Source of the DNA: Bacteroidales bacterium
GTDB taxonomy: Bacteria; Bacteroidota; Bacteroidia; Bacteroidales; Lentimicrobiaceae
Assembly (NCBI GenBank): GCA_016788045.1
Contig: JAEUTG010000044.1
Location: 1 to 64,000 of the forward strand
Length of the DNA stretch: 64,000 bases
Direction of reading: 5' to 3'
The stretch's first letter is position 1; each line of letters begins with the position of its first letter. A model generated the notes under the pieces. It did no database searches and had not been told where the DNA came from. It saw nothing but the letters and a program-made list of their open reading frames with translations. Below, piece after piece: positions 45,795 through 53,929 of this stretch. The position numbers and the translations under genes were made by a program.

Positions 45795-46436
45795 ATGAGT
45801 CTCGATGACCTGAAAAAAAAGATAGTAACCTCCCCGGACGGTGAGCAGTTTGAAGTGAATCCGATGACGGATTACTTCTGCACCGACCGGCCGGAAGAAG
45901 TTAAACCCGTAAAGGGCATTCTTGAAAAGTTCTATAACTGGGCCCGCTCTGAAAGTATATGGATACTTGGGTTCGGGACCGGCTGCGGCGCCATTGAGAT
46001 GCGCCCGCTGATGACGCCCCGCTTCGATGCCTACCGATACGGAATACAGTGGAGGCCGACTCCGAGGCAGGCTAACATGCTTATCGTATCGGGATACCTT
46101 TCGGTGAAGACCCTGAAGCGCGTAATCCGGGTGTATGAGCAGATGCAGAACCCGAAGTACGTGATGGGGCTCGGCAGTTGCACCATCAACGGCGGAATGT
46201 ATTTCGACAGTTACAACACCATCAAACGACTGGATTATTACCTTCCGGTAGATGTGTATGTTGCCGGATGTATGCCCCGGCCCGAAGCCCTGATTGCAGG
46301 CTTCGAAAAACTCAAACAACTGATCAGGGAAGGAAATGCTGAAGGGGCTAACGATTATGCCAACCGTTTCGACTGGTATAAAGCCAACCAGAAAGCTGTG
46401 ATTCTCGATTGGGATATGCCTGATTATAACTGGTAA
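45795..46436 (+). CDS. NuoB/MbxJ-like iron-sulfur subunit with three cluster cysteines
   Basis: 213 residues. The NuoB core runs from SIWILGFGTGCGAIEM to VAGCMPRPEALI. The expected cluster ligands are Cys64 (GTGCGAIEM), Cys129 (GLGSCTING) and Cys159 (VAGCMPRPE). The fourth ligand of NuoB (second Cys of the CC pair) or of hydrogenases (CxxC) is absent; the only other cysteine is Cys29, in the N-terminal tail. A three-cysteine, site-differentiated 4Fe-4S cluster is what has been proposed as the catalytic site of archaeal Mbs. Start and spacing (6 bp, 11 bp to the next gene) fit the operon. Confidence 0.9.
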   Translation: MSLDDLKKKIVTSPDGEQFEVNPMTDYFCTDRPEEVKPVKGILEKFYNWARSESIWILGFGTGCGAIEMRPLMTPRFDAYRYGIQWRPTPRQANMLIVSGYLSVKTLKRVIRVYEQMQNPKYVMGLGSCTINGGMYFDSYNTIKRLDYYLPVDVYVAGCMPRPEALIAGFEKLKQLIREGNAEGANDYANRFDWYKANQKAVILDWDMPDYNW

Positions 46437-46447
46437 ACTAGGAAAGT

Positions 46448-46978
46448 ATGTTCGATCATGTGATTTCTGAATTAAAAAACCTGTTCAGCGCCGGTGAAAT
46501 CAGCGGTACAGAAGCCCGTCTCAGGTTTGTTACCCTGCCGCAGAATCAGGCAGTAAAGGCGGTGAAATACCTCAATGAGAAGCAGGGTTACCGGCACCTT
46601 GTGCTGCTCACCGCTGTAGATTATATTGAACAGGGACAGTTCCAGCTCACCTACCTGTTGCACAATCCTGAAAACAGGACCGATATCGGTGTCAGGGTAT
46701 TGATTGACCGTGAAAATGCCACCATGGAGTCAGCTCATACCCTGTGGCCAACCATCGCCACGTATCAGCGCGAACTCAGGGAGATGTTCGGTATTCAATT
46801 CCCCGGTAGTCCAGGGGTTGACGACGATTTTATCCTGGAGGGATGGAGAGGCCTTCCCCCCTACCGCCGCGACTTCGACACCAAAGCATTTGCTGAATCC
46901 TTTTTCCCGCAAAGGGAAGGCCGGGGCACCAACGACCCGGCAGCATTTATGAAAGAAAAACTCTATCCCAATGAATAA
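46448..46978 (+). CDS. NuoC/MbxK-like subunit
   Basis: 176 residues. The family signature is visible in the C-terminal half: LWPTIATYQRELREMFGIQFPGSP, followed by RGLPPYRRDFD. It binds the NuoD-like subunit in the hydrophilic arm and has no cofactor of its own. It overlaps the next gene by 8 bp. Confidence 0.92.
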   Translation: MFDHVISELKNLFSAGEISGTEARLRFVTLPQNQAVKAVKYLNEKQGYRHLVLLTAVDYIEQGQFQLTYLLHNPENRTDIGVRVLIDRENATMESAHTLWPTIATYQRELREMFGIQFPGSPGVDDDFILEGWRGLPPYRRDFDTKAFAESFFPQREGRGTNDPAAFMKEKLYPNE

Positions 46979-48164
46979 ACAGGGCGTATTTTCTCTTGAA
47001 GGGGATCGTTCAAAGTATCCCCAGCCCGGAGCCGATGGAAAGCCGGAGATTGACCTCTCCTCGCACAAATACATGAAGATGTGGCAGGGGCCTAACCATC
47101 CGGGAATCACCGGCAATATGTCGGTTGAACTCACGGTGTGCGCCGATGAGGTGGTGGAAGCCAAAACCCATGTGGGCTACCTGCATCGCGGCTTCGAAAA
47201 GTTGATGGAGCGCAGGAAATACATTCAGAATTTTCCGCTCGTATGCCGGATCGCTGTGCCGGAGCCCGATTACAACGAACTTAATTATGCCACAGCCATC
47301 GAAAAACTCACAGGCATTGAAGTCCCTGAAAAAGGATTGTGGCTTCGCACGCTCGTGGCAGAAATGGCCCGGTTGCAGGGATACCTCATGTGGCTGGGCG
47401 GAATGGCTGGTGCTGTAGGCTTCGGCACCGTCGGACAATGGTCAAATTACCTGCGCGACCTTATCCTCGATCGATTTGAAGAACTTACCGGTGCCAGAAT
47501 CTATCACATTTATATCCTGCCGGGCGGAGTCCGCAACGATCTGCCCGAGGGATTTGCCGACCGCATGGAAGCCAACCTGAAAGAAATTGAAGGTTTTATG
47601 AAAGACATCAACAGGGTGCTTTTCAACAACTATGTTTACAAAAAGAGAACCGTGGGCATCGGCTACATCGATCCGGCATGGATTTATCCTTACGGAATCG
47701 TGGGACCCAATGCCCGGGCAGCCGGCTCAAAGAATGATGTCCGCAAAGACAGCCCCTATGTGAAATACCCTGAACTCGATTTCGGGGTAAATACAGCGAC
47801 TGACAGTGACATATATACACGTTCAGTGCTCAGATACAATGAACTACTCACCGATGTGGACCTGATCAGACAGATACTGAGCAAAATGCCCAAAGAGGGG
47901 GATTTTATCGCGAAGCTGCCGAACATGATGAACCTGACCATCCCTGCAGGTGAAACCTATGTGAGAAGCGAGTGCACCCGGGGTGAATACGGTTATTACA
48001 TGGTGTCAGATGGCAGCGGATATCCCCGCAGGGTGAATGTTCGCGGGCCTAGCTACACCCATGCGGTTGCCCTGCTTGAAAAAATGCTGGTTAATGCAAA
48101 TATTGCCGACGTAGCCCAGATCATGGTTTCATTACACACGTATCCCCCTGAAATTGAAAGATAA
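46971..48164 (+). CDS. NuoD/MbxL-like subunit lacking NiFe ligands
   Basis: 397 residues. The large-subunit fold is clear from GPNHPGITGNMSVELTV, HVGYLHRGFEKLMERRKYIQ, ARLQGYLMWLGG and LPGGVRNDLP. The N-terminal hydrogenase motif RxCGxC is replaced by NFPLVCRI, leaving one cysteine (Cys92), and the C-terminal DPCxxC is absent (the protein ends MVSLHTYPPEIER). It therefore cannot hold a NiFe site, so the complex is not a hydrogenase. Loss of NiFe ligands is shared with complex I and with Mbx/Mbs. Confidence 0.92.
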   Translation: MNKQGVFSLEGDRSKYPQPGADGKPEIDLSSHKYMKMWQGPNHPGITGNMSVELTVCADEVVEAKTHVGYLHRGFEKLMERRKYIQNFPLVCRIAVPEPDYNELNYATAIEKLTGIEVPEKGLWLRTLVAEMARLQGYLMWLGGMAGAVGFGTVGQWSNYLRDLILDRFEELTGARIYHIYILPGGVRNDLPEGFADRMEANLKEIEGFMKDINRVLFNNYVYKKRTVGIGYIDPAWIYPYGIVGPNARAAGSKNDVRKDSPYVKYPELDFGVNTATDSDIYTRSVLRYNELLTDVDLIRQILSKMPKEGDFIAKLPNMMNLTIPAGETYVRSECTRGEYGYYMVSDGSGYPRRVNVRGPSYTHAVALLEKMLVNANIADVAQIMVSLHTYPPEIER

Positions 48165-48168
48165 CATT

Positions 48169-49980
48169 ATGGGAACTACCAAAGACATACTAAGCCCGTT
48201 CCTTGTCTGGAAACAATTCTTCAGAAAACCAGTAACCATCAAGGAACCATTGAAGCGTCAGGGTGCAGACCGGTACCGGGGATTTCACATCAACGATATT
48301 CAGGAATGTATTGGCTGCGGAACCTGTGAATCCATCTGCGAAAATCAGGCCATTGACCTGGTTGCCGTTGCCGGGATCGATACAAAATCAGGCGACAGCG
48401 GACTGAGGCCTAAAGTTGATTATGGCCGTTGCTGCTGGTGTGCCCTGTGTGTGGATGTATGCACTACCGGTTCACTGAAACTTACCAACGTTTTCACCTG
48501 GGTGGATACCGATCCCGATCAGTTCCGCTATATTCCGGGTGTGGATGCCAAACCGTGGGACAATGCAACCAAAGGGTACAAAAAGGCGGCTTCGCTGGAA
48601 CTTTACCCTCTGGAAAGAATTCCGATGCAGCATCTGCATCCCGAAGAAAGGCACGATTCGTTTATCGAGATCATCAAGGGATTCTCAAAGGAAGAAGCCC
48701 TCAGGGAAGCCGACCGCTGTGTGGCCTGTGGTATCTGTACGGCCACCTGCCCGGCCCATATGGGCATTCCCGAATACATCAAAGCCATTCGTGAAGACAA
48801 TGTGGAAGAGGGCTTGCGCATCATGTATGAAACCAATCCCCTGCCTGAAATCTGCGGACGTATCTGCACCCACAAGTGCGAAACGGTTTGTTCGGTCGGT
48901 CACCGCGGTGACCCTCTTTCGATCCGCTGGCTGAAACGTTACCTGGCCGATCAGGTTCCTGCCTCGGCCTATGCATCGGTGCTCAAATCCGATTCCATCG
49001 AAAAAAACAACCGCAAAGTGGCCATCATCGGGGCCGGCCCAGCCGGGCTGAGCGCCGCCTATTACCTGGGAATGATGGGTTATCAGATCACTGTGTTCGA
49101 GAAACTCTCAGCCGCCGGTGGCATGATGCGGTTCGGGATCCCGGAATACCGCCTGCCTTATGATCAGATCGACAAAGACATCAACTACATTCTTTCGCTG
49201 GGTGTAGAAATAAAATACGGGGTCTCCGTCGGGAAAGACATTACACTGGAGCAACTTGAAAAAGAGTACGATGCAGTATTTGCTGCCACCGGACTTCATG
49301 ATGGAAGAAGCACCCGAATCCCTGGCACAAACCACTCCGGTGTCTATCAGTCGATCGAACTGCTGAGAAAAATAACCCTGGGAGAACCCATTGAAGTGGC
49401 GGAGAAAATTGTCGTGATCGGTGGTGGCAATGTTGCCATGGACATTACCCGTTCTCTGGCCCGCATGCAACGTCAGAAATATGGCAAAGTACAACTGATT
49501 GCCACTTCGCTTGAAACCGAAGACATCATGCCCGCCGACCGCGAAGAAGTGGTGGAAGCCCGGGAAGAAGGCGCGATCATTTATCCCGGATGGGGTCCGC
49601 GCGAAATCATTGTCGAAAACGACCGCATTAAAGGACTCAAAGTGGTTCAGTGCCTTTCCGTATTTGATGAACAGAAACGATTCAGCCCGAAGTTTGATGA
49701 ATCAAACGAGAACTTCTTTGAAGCCGACATGGTGGTTGAATCCATCGGACAGGGTGCGAACCTCTCTTACATTCCGGCCTCATATTTTGAACAGCTCGAG
49801 AAAGATCACCGCGGAAGAGTCCTCGTTGATACACTGACTTTCCAGACAAAGCTACCCTGGTTGTTTATGGGGGGCGACATCATCGAAGGTCCGGATGTTA
49901 TTCATGGCATTGCCAACGGACATAAGGCCGCCAAAGGCATCGACCAGTATCTTAATGCAAACCGGGAGGAAAAACAATGA
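48169..49980 (+). CDS. Ferredoxin (NuoI/MbxN-like) fused to a GltD/NfnB-like flavoprotein
   Basis: 603 residues. Residues about 25-110 form a two-cluster ferredoxin (CIGCGTCESIC and CCWCALCVDVC). A GltD-type cluster domain follows (CVACGICTATC; GRICTHKCETVC). The FAD site is AIIGAGPAGLSAAYYLG near residue 285 and the NAD(P) site VIGGGNVAMDITRS near 420, ending in GGDIIEGPDVIHG. It would let NAD(P)H exchange electrons with the iron-sulfur arm. The start is the ATG at 48169; a TTG at 48154 inside the previous gene is open but weaker. It overlaps the next gene by 4 bp. Confidence 0.9.
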   Translation: MGTTKDILSPFLVWKQFFRKPVTIKEPLKRQGADRYRGFHINDIQECIGCGTCESICENQAIDLVAVAGIDTKSGDSGLRPKVDYGRCCWCALCVDVCTTGSLKLTNVFTWVDTDPDQFRYIPGVDAKPWDNATKGYKKAASLELYPLERIPMQHLHPEERHDSFIEIIKGFSKEEALREADRCVACGICTATCPAHMGIPEYIKAIREDNVEEGLRIMYETNPLPEICGRICTHKCETVCSVGHRGDPLSIRWLKRYLADQVPASAYASVLKSDSIEKNNRKVAIIGAGPAGLSAAYYLGMMGYQITVFEKLSAAGGMMRFGIPEYRLPYDQIDKDINYILSLGVEIKYGVSVGKDITLEQLEKEYDAVFAATGLHDGRSTRIPGTNHSGVYQSIELLRKITLGEPIEVAEKIVVIGGGNVAMDITRSLARMQRQKYGKVQLIATSLETEDIMPADREEVVEAREEGAIIYPGWGPREIIVENDRIKGLKVVQCLSVFDEQKRFSPKFDESNENFFEADMVVESIGQGANLSYIPASYFEQLEKDHRGRVLVDTLTFQTKLPWLFMGGDIIEGPDVIHGIANGHKAAKGIDQYLNANREEKQ

Positions 49981-50960
49981 CAGATATTTCAACCAACTAC
50001 CTCGGGCTGAGACTGAAAAGCCCCATAATAGCCGGAAGCAGTGATTTTACAGCTTCGGCGGATAAGATAGCAGCCCTGGCCAAAGCCGGCGCGGGAGCGG
50101 TGGTGCTGAAGTCAATCTTCGAAGAACAGATTCTCATGGAGATTGATGCCCAACGAACCAACAACATGTTTAATTCATATACCGATACCGAAAACTACAT
50201 CTCCTTTTATACCCGTCAACATGAAGTACAATCGTATCTGAAGCTGATCAGGGAAGCCAAAGAGAGGGTTGACATTCCGGTGATCGCATCGGTGCACTGC
50301 TCAGTCAGCGACAGCTGGGTTTCGTTTTCAAAGGACATTGAACTTGCAGGTGCCGACGCCATTGAACTGAACATATTTATCATGCCGTCTGATGTCCGTG
50401 ATACCGATGCAGACATTTCAGGCCGTTACATGGCCATTGTAGATGCTGTGAAAAAAAATACCTCTCTGCCCGTGGCATTGAAAGTGCATCATTATTTTAC
50501 CGGCATGGCAAACTTTCTGGTTCAGTTATCCGAAAAAAGTGAAGGCCTTGTTCTGTTCAACCGTTTCTTTAATCCTGATATCAACATCAGTACGTTGACG
50601 ATCGGCGCTGGCAGCTCGTTCAGTTTGCCTGAAGAAAACGGAATGGTGCAGCGCTGGACCGGTATACTCAGGCCCCATGTAAAAGGAAGTCTTGCTGCAA
50701 CAACCGGAATACATGACGGAGAAGCCCTGGTTAAAAACCTGCTTGCCGGTGCCGATGCAGTGCAGATCGCAACAGCACTTTATAAAACAGGACCGGAGGC
50801 CATCAGCCAAATGAACAACTTTCTAACCGGATGGATGCAGCAGCACGGTTTTACATCGCTCATTGATTTCAGAGGGAAACTCAGCTACGCCGGCGTTAAC
50901 AATCCCGCACTTTACGAAAGGGCTCAGTTTATGAAGTATTTCAGCGACCTCGGAAGATAA
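49977..50960 (+). CDS. Dihydroorotate dehydrogenase-like protein without the catalytic motif
   Basis: 327 residues with the FMN-binding TIM barrel of the DHOD family (YLGLRLKSPIIAGSS at the start, IASVHCSVSDSW, and the phosphate-binding GIHDGEALVKNLLAGADAVQIATALY). In the place of the family N-x-S-C-P-N loop the sequence is ELNIFIMPSD, so neither a catalytic Cys/Ser nor the orotate-binding Asn is where expected. It matches the group annotated as DHOD-like in Bacteroidota. It is the last gene of the operon, overlapping the flavoprotein fusion by 4 bp, so an electron-transfer role is more likely than pyrimidine synthesis. A bidirectional terminator follows. Confidence 0.87.
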   Translation: MTDISTNYLGLRLKSPIIAGSSDFTASADKIAALAKAGAGAVVLKSIFEEQILMEIDAQRTNNMFNSYTDTENYISFYTRQHEVQSYLKLIREAKERVDIPVIASVHCSVSDSWVSFSKDIELAGADAIELNIFIMPSDVRDTDADISGRYMAIVDAVKKNTSLPVALKVHHYFTGMANFLVQLSEKSEGLVLFNRFFNPDINISTLTIGAGSSFSLPEENGMVQRWTGILRPHVKGSLAATTGIHDGEALVKNLLAGADAVQIATALYKTGPEAISQMNNFLTGWMQQHGFTSLIDFRGKLSYAGVNNPALYERAQFMKYFSDLGR

Positions 50961-50987
50961 TACCAACCACCAATTGCATCAATGCAG

Positions 50988-51019
50988 AAAACCCCGGATT
51001 GTGGAAGTCCGGGGTTTTT
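50988..51019. terminator. Bidirectional terminator between convergent operons
   Basis: AAAACCCCGGA (50988-50998) pairs with TCCGGGGTTTT (51008-51018) around a 9-nt loop. It has A runs on the left and T runs on the right, so it serves both the Mbs-like operon and the leftward Psr-like operon. Confidence 0.9.
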
Positions 51020-51046
51020 ATTTATTTATAATGAAGCAGCAATAAA

Positions 51047-51691
51047 TCAGGAGCATCCTCCGGCCACTTTCTTCTTTTTACCAGCAGGTTTAGGCCCGGG
51101 GACTTTGGCTGCCGGTGATTTTGAGGTTTGCTGACTGGCCGCCATTTCACCGCCGCCGAGGGCCTGACTGGCACCCCTGCGGAAATCGTATTTTGCCAGA
51201 TCATCATTCGGACTGGTGCTTGGAGGCGCAGTAGGATTCAGAATGACCTCGGCCCAGTAGTTAAGCCCCCCGCGTAAAACGTATATATTCCTGTAGCCCA
51301 GTTGCCTCAGCAACATCCAGCCTTCGTTGGCCTGGGTAGTGCCGTTGCCATAGAATACATTTAGTTTAACATCCTGATCAAATACCTCGGTAAATTCATC
51401 TGAAAGCAGGTTGTCGAGCGGAATGTTGATAGCCCCCTGAAGACTGAATTTTTCAAATTCATTCTGAGGTCTGATGTCAATCAATTGCAGATAGGGATCT
51501 TTCTCCACCAGCATCTGGGCAACCTGCTCTGGCTCTAGGTACTGGGTACCGCTTTTCAGCTCATCCAGTATCTGCGGGGCTGTTAGTTTGTAAGGCTTGG
51601 TGGTGTTCTTCGGCACTGCGGCAATGATCAGTCCCAGCGACAGCAATACACCCGTAATCAGCATCCTGGGAGTTAGACTTATATTCTTCAT
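51047..51691 (-). CDS. Exported rhodanese-like protein lacking the active-site cysteine
   Basis: 214 residues. The ATG at 51689-51691 gives a signal/membrane segment (PRMLITGVLLSLGLIIAAVP). The rhodanese fold is clear (LQLIDIRPQNEFEKF, LRQLGYRNIYVLRGGLNYW), but the loop that should hold Cys reads NVFYGNGTT, with no cysteine. The tail is low-complexity, ending in KKKKVAGGCS with a single terminal-region Cys. An in-frame ATG at 51829 would add 46 residues but runs through a dispersed repeat, so I reject it. It is the last gene of the Psr/YeeE operon. Confidence 0.87.
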   Translation of the reverse strand: MKNISLTPRMLITGVLLSLGLIIAAVPKNTTKPYKLTAPQILDELKSGTQYLEPEQVAQMLVEKDPYLQLIDIRPQNEFEKFSLQGAINIPLDNLLSDEFTEVFDQDVKLNVFYGNGTTQANEGWMLLRQLGYRNIYVLRGGLNYWAEVILNPTAPPSTSPNDDLAKYDFRRGASQALGGGEMAASQQTSKSPAAKVPGPKPAGKKKKVAGGCS

Positions 51692-51739
51692 GAGATGTGT
51701 TTTAAATTTTTGTGTTTGCCTATTGGCAGACTTTGATCT

Positions 51740-51790
51740 TTTTATCTGTCTGCCTGTGGTAAACAGGCAGGCTTTAGACTTTTTACCTGA
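51740..51790 (-). repeat. Dispersed repeat copy C: GCCTGCCTG hairpin plus heptamer
   Basis: The inverted repeat GTCTGCCTGT (51748-51757) / ACAGGCAGGC (51763-51772) is followed on the minus strand by AAGTCTA-type heptamer sequence (TTTAGACTTTTTACC). Sequence and layout match copy A upstream of mnmA. Confidence 0.8.
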
Positions 51791-51792
51791 CT

Positions 51793-52383
51793 CTAGTATT
51801 CTTCTCTGGGGAATTTCTTCTCTGCCCATTCTCCGCCCCAGAACATCAGCACAGCGGCAACAATCACAATAAGGGCAATAACACCCTCAGAAATTCCGAA
51901 AAATTCTGAAATTCTGGGCGATCCCATGAATCCGGCTTTATAAATGCCTTCCCACAAGGGATAGCCTTCAGCAAAAATAAATACCCCGATGAACAGGCCG
52001 ACAATAAAAATCATGGCATCGATTTTACCAATTGCAGCGCCACAGAAACTAGTTCCGGGACAGTAGCCTCCCATGATAAAACCGGCACCCATCACAACAC
52101 CACCGATGATGGCCGACTGCAGGAATGTTTCGTTAACGTAAACCAGGTTAAGGTCAATCCAGCCGAACAAGCTCAGAAAGAGCAATCCCAGCATGGCTGT
52201 AACAGCACCAGTAAAGAAAACCTTGAGTACAACAGTATCGTAGCCGTAGAAAACACCGGCGAGTTTCCTGCTTGAAGAGAAGCCACCCTGTTCGAGTACA
52301 AATCCGAAGGCAATGCCAACAAAGAACGCCAGCAGCAGGTTTGTGTTTTCGGAGATTATTTCATTTACAACCAGAGGTCCCAT
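51793..52383 (-). CDS. YeeE/YedE half-transporter, C-terminal type
   Basis: 196 residues with about five membrane helices. It carries FVLEQGGFSSSRKLAG and GGYCPGTSFCGAAIG, the cysteine-containing motifs of the YeeE/YedE sulfur transport family. Members take up thiosulfate or related sulfane sulfur compounds. It is one of two half-size proteins encoded next to each other, a common split of the full-length transporter. The stop abuts the dispersed repeat. Confidence 0.9.
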   Translation of the reverse strand: MGPLVVNEIISENTNLLLAFFVGIAFGFVLEQGGFSSSRKLAGVFYGYDTVVLKVFFTGAVTAMLGLLFLSLFGWIDLNLVYVNETFLQSAIIGGVVMGAGFIMGGYCPGTSFCGAAIGKIDAMIFIVGLFIGVFIFAEGYPLWEGIYKAGFMGSPRISEFFGISEGVIALIVIVAAVLMFWGGEWAEKKFPREEY

Positions 52384-52417
52384 AATATTGAAGCTTAAAT
52401 GTTTTTAGATCAGTAGA

Positions 52418-52942
52418 TTAAATCCAGAGTTTCCTGAAGAAATAGGCCAGGGCAAAGGCTGTACCGAAGATGGCCATCATAGAAATGAAACCACCGAGCG
52501 AAAGTACCGCCATGCCACTCAGGGCTGAGCCACTGGTACAGCCACGTCCGAACTGGGAGCCGATACCAAAAAGTATTCCACCTCCAAGCGCGAACATCAG
52601 CCTTGTCCGTGAAGTAATCTTAGGGTTATGTTCTACCTTCCAGGTCAGCCTTTTTGAAAGAATTCCGGAAAGAAATCCGCCAACCAGTACGCCCAGCATC
52701 TGATACACAAGCCAGTTGTTCAACGGATTCCCCTTGTGCCCGTCGGCGTATTCCTTGTAAAAAGTGGCAGATTCAGCATGAGCCGGGGCAATGGTTTCCA
52801 CACCGGCTATGATGGTACTCTTAATGGCACCACTTGCACCCACACTGCGGCCAGAGATGAAATTGGCAGCAATAACCACCAGCCCGAGCAGAACCCCGGC
52901 CAGATACGGGTTCATGTAATTCGACTTTTTGTTTTCCGACAT
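52418..52942 (-). CDS. YeeE/YedE half-transporter, N-terminal type
   Basis: 174 residues, about four membrane helices. The YeeE/YedE motif SQFGRGCTSGSALSG with its conserved Cys near residue 135 is clear. It precedes the other half by 34 bp. The pair should import a sulfur compound for, or move it between, the reductase and cytosolic enzymes. Confidence 0.9.
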   Translation of the reverse strand: MSENKKSNYMNPYLAGVLLGLVVIAANFISGRSVGASGAIKSTIIAGVETIAPAHAESATFYKEYADGHKGNPLNNWLVYQMLGVLVGGFLSGILSKRLTWKVEHNPKITSRTRLMFALGGGILFGIGSQFGRGCTSGSALSGMAVLSLGGFISMMAIFGTAFALAYFFRKLWI

Positions 52943-52974
52943 ATTCTTGATTGTTAATGTGATGTCTAAATATT

Positions 52975-53916
52975 TTAATACAGCCAGCGGCTAACCTGCC
53001 CGGCATAGGCAATAATAAACCTGAACATCAGTCCACCGAAAATTACCAGTACCGGCGCAATAAAGACCGGCATTTTATAGCCCCTGATTTCAAGTACTTC
53101 AAGCAAGGCAGGGATTGCCAGCCCGAGGGTTACCACAAATAGCCAGAACGGGGTGGTATAAGGTCCGCCGAGAAACAGGGAAGCTGCATCGATGTGCACC
53201 TGGGTGCTGGCCAGAAAGCCCATAAACATGTGGGTTATCAGAAACAACTCAATACCGATCAGCATCAGGTCGATCCTTGCAAAATTGTGGCGTTCGTGTG
53301 CATTCTTACTCATCAGGATAATCGCGGCGGCTCCCGTCGACAAACCCGAGGTGAGGAACAAAGGCCCGAGAATTGAAGTATTCCAGAGCGGACGGGCATT
53401 GAATGCAGAAAAAAGAATGCCTGTATAAACGCCCAGAATCAGAGATGAAATCAGCAAAATCCAGGAGATCACTTTCAGGTTTTTCCGGAAGAATGCATCA
53501 AGATCCCATATCCACTGATATTTCCAATCCCATGCGGGAAACAGTACTTTTATATTAAGGGCACACCAGACGATGGAGAGCGGTGTAACAACCATCAGGG
53601 TCCATGCACCCCAGGACATTGGCGATTCGAGCCGGATGGTAGTGTACAGCTGCCAGAAATACAGTTTGTGGTTCAGGTCAAGCAACAGGGCTAACAAACC
53701 GACCGTAAGCAGCACCGGTGTTAAGAATGGTGCCAGCCTCACGGCAGTCGGATACTCTTTCTCTTTACCAAGAATGGTGTAAAGTGAAGCGAAAAACAGG
53801 ATTCCGGCTGCCAGGCCGCCCAGAAACAGATACAGGGGGATGTGCCAGTGCCAGATGTGCAACTGCGGATCAATCAGGTGATTCATACGTCCGCTGACAA
53901 TAATTTCTTCTCTCAT
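52975..53916 (-). CDS. NrfD/PsrC-like membrane quinol subunit
   Basis: 313 residues with eight membrane helices (for example WHIPLYLFLGGLAAGILFFAS and RPLWNTSILGPLFLTSGLSTGAAAI). This is the membrane anchor of polysulfide/thiosulfate/DMSO-type molybdoenzymes and exchanges electrons with the quinone pool. It follows the iron-sulfur subunit with a 13-bp gap and precedes the YeeE halves. Confidence 0.9.
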   Translation of the reverse strand: MREEIIVSGRMNHLIDPQLHIWHWHIPLYLFLGGLAAGILFFASLYTILGKEKEYPTAVRLAPFLTPVLLTVGLLALLLDLNHKLYFWQLYTTIRLESPMSWGAWTLMVVTPLSIVWCALNIKVLFPAWDWKYQWIWDLDAFFRKNLKVISWILLISSLILGVYTGILFSAFNARPLWNTSILGPLFLTSGLSTGAAAIILMSKNAHERHNFARIDLMLIGIELFLITHMFMGFLASTQVHIDAASLFLGGPYTTPFWLFVVTLGLAIPALLEVLEIRGYKMPVFIAPVLVIFGGLMFRFIIAYAGQVSRWLY

Positions 53917-53929
53917 CTCCGGAGTTAGC

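Noticed and set aside
45795..48164. Membrane-bound NiFe hydrogenase
   Set aside because: The NuoD-like subunit lacks both NiFe cysteine pairs, so hydrogenase function is not possible although the operon resembles Mbh.
49977..50960. True pyrimidine-pathway dihydroorotate dehydrogenase (pyrD)
   Set aside because: The N-x-S-C-P-N catalytic loop is replaced by ELNIFIMPSD, and the gene ends a respiratory operon.
51692..51829. N-terminal extension of the cysteine-less rhodanese
   Set aside because: The 46 extra codons run through a dispersed repeat and the end of the next gene; the ATG at 51691 gives a proper signal segment.
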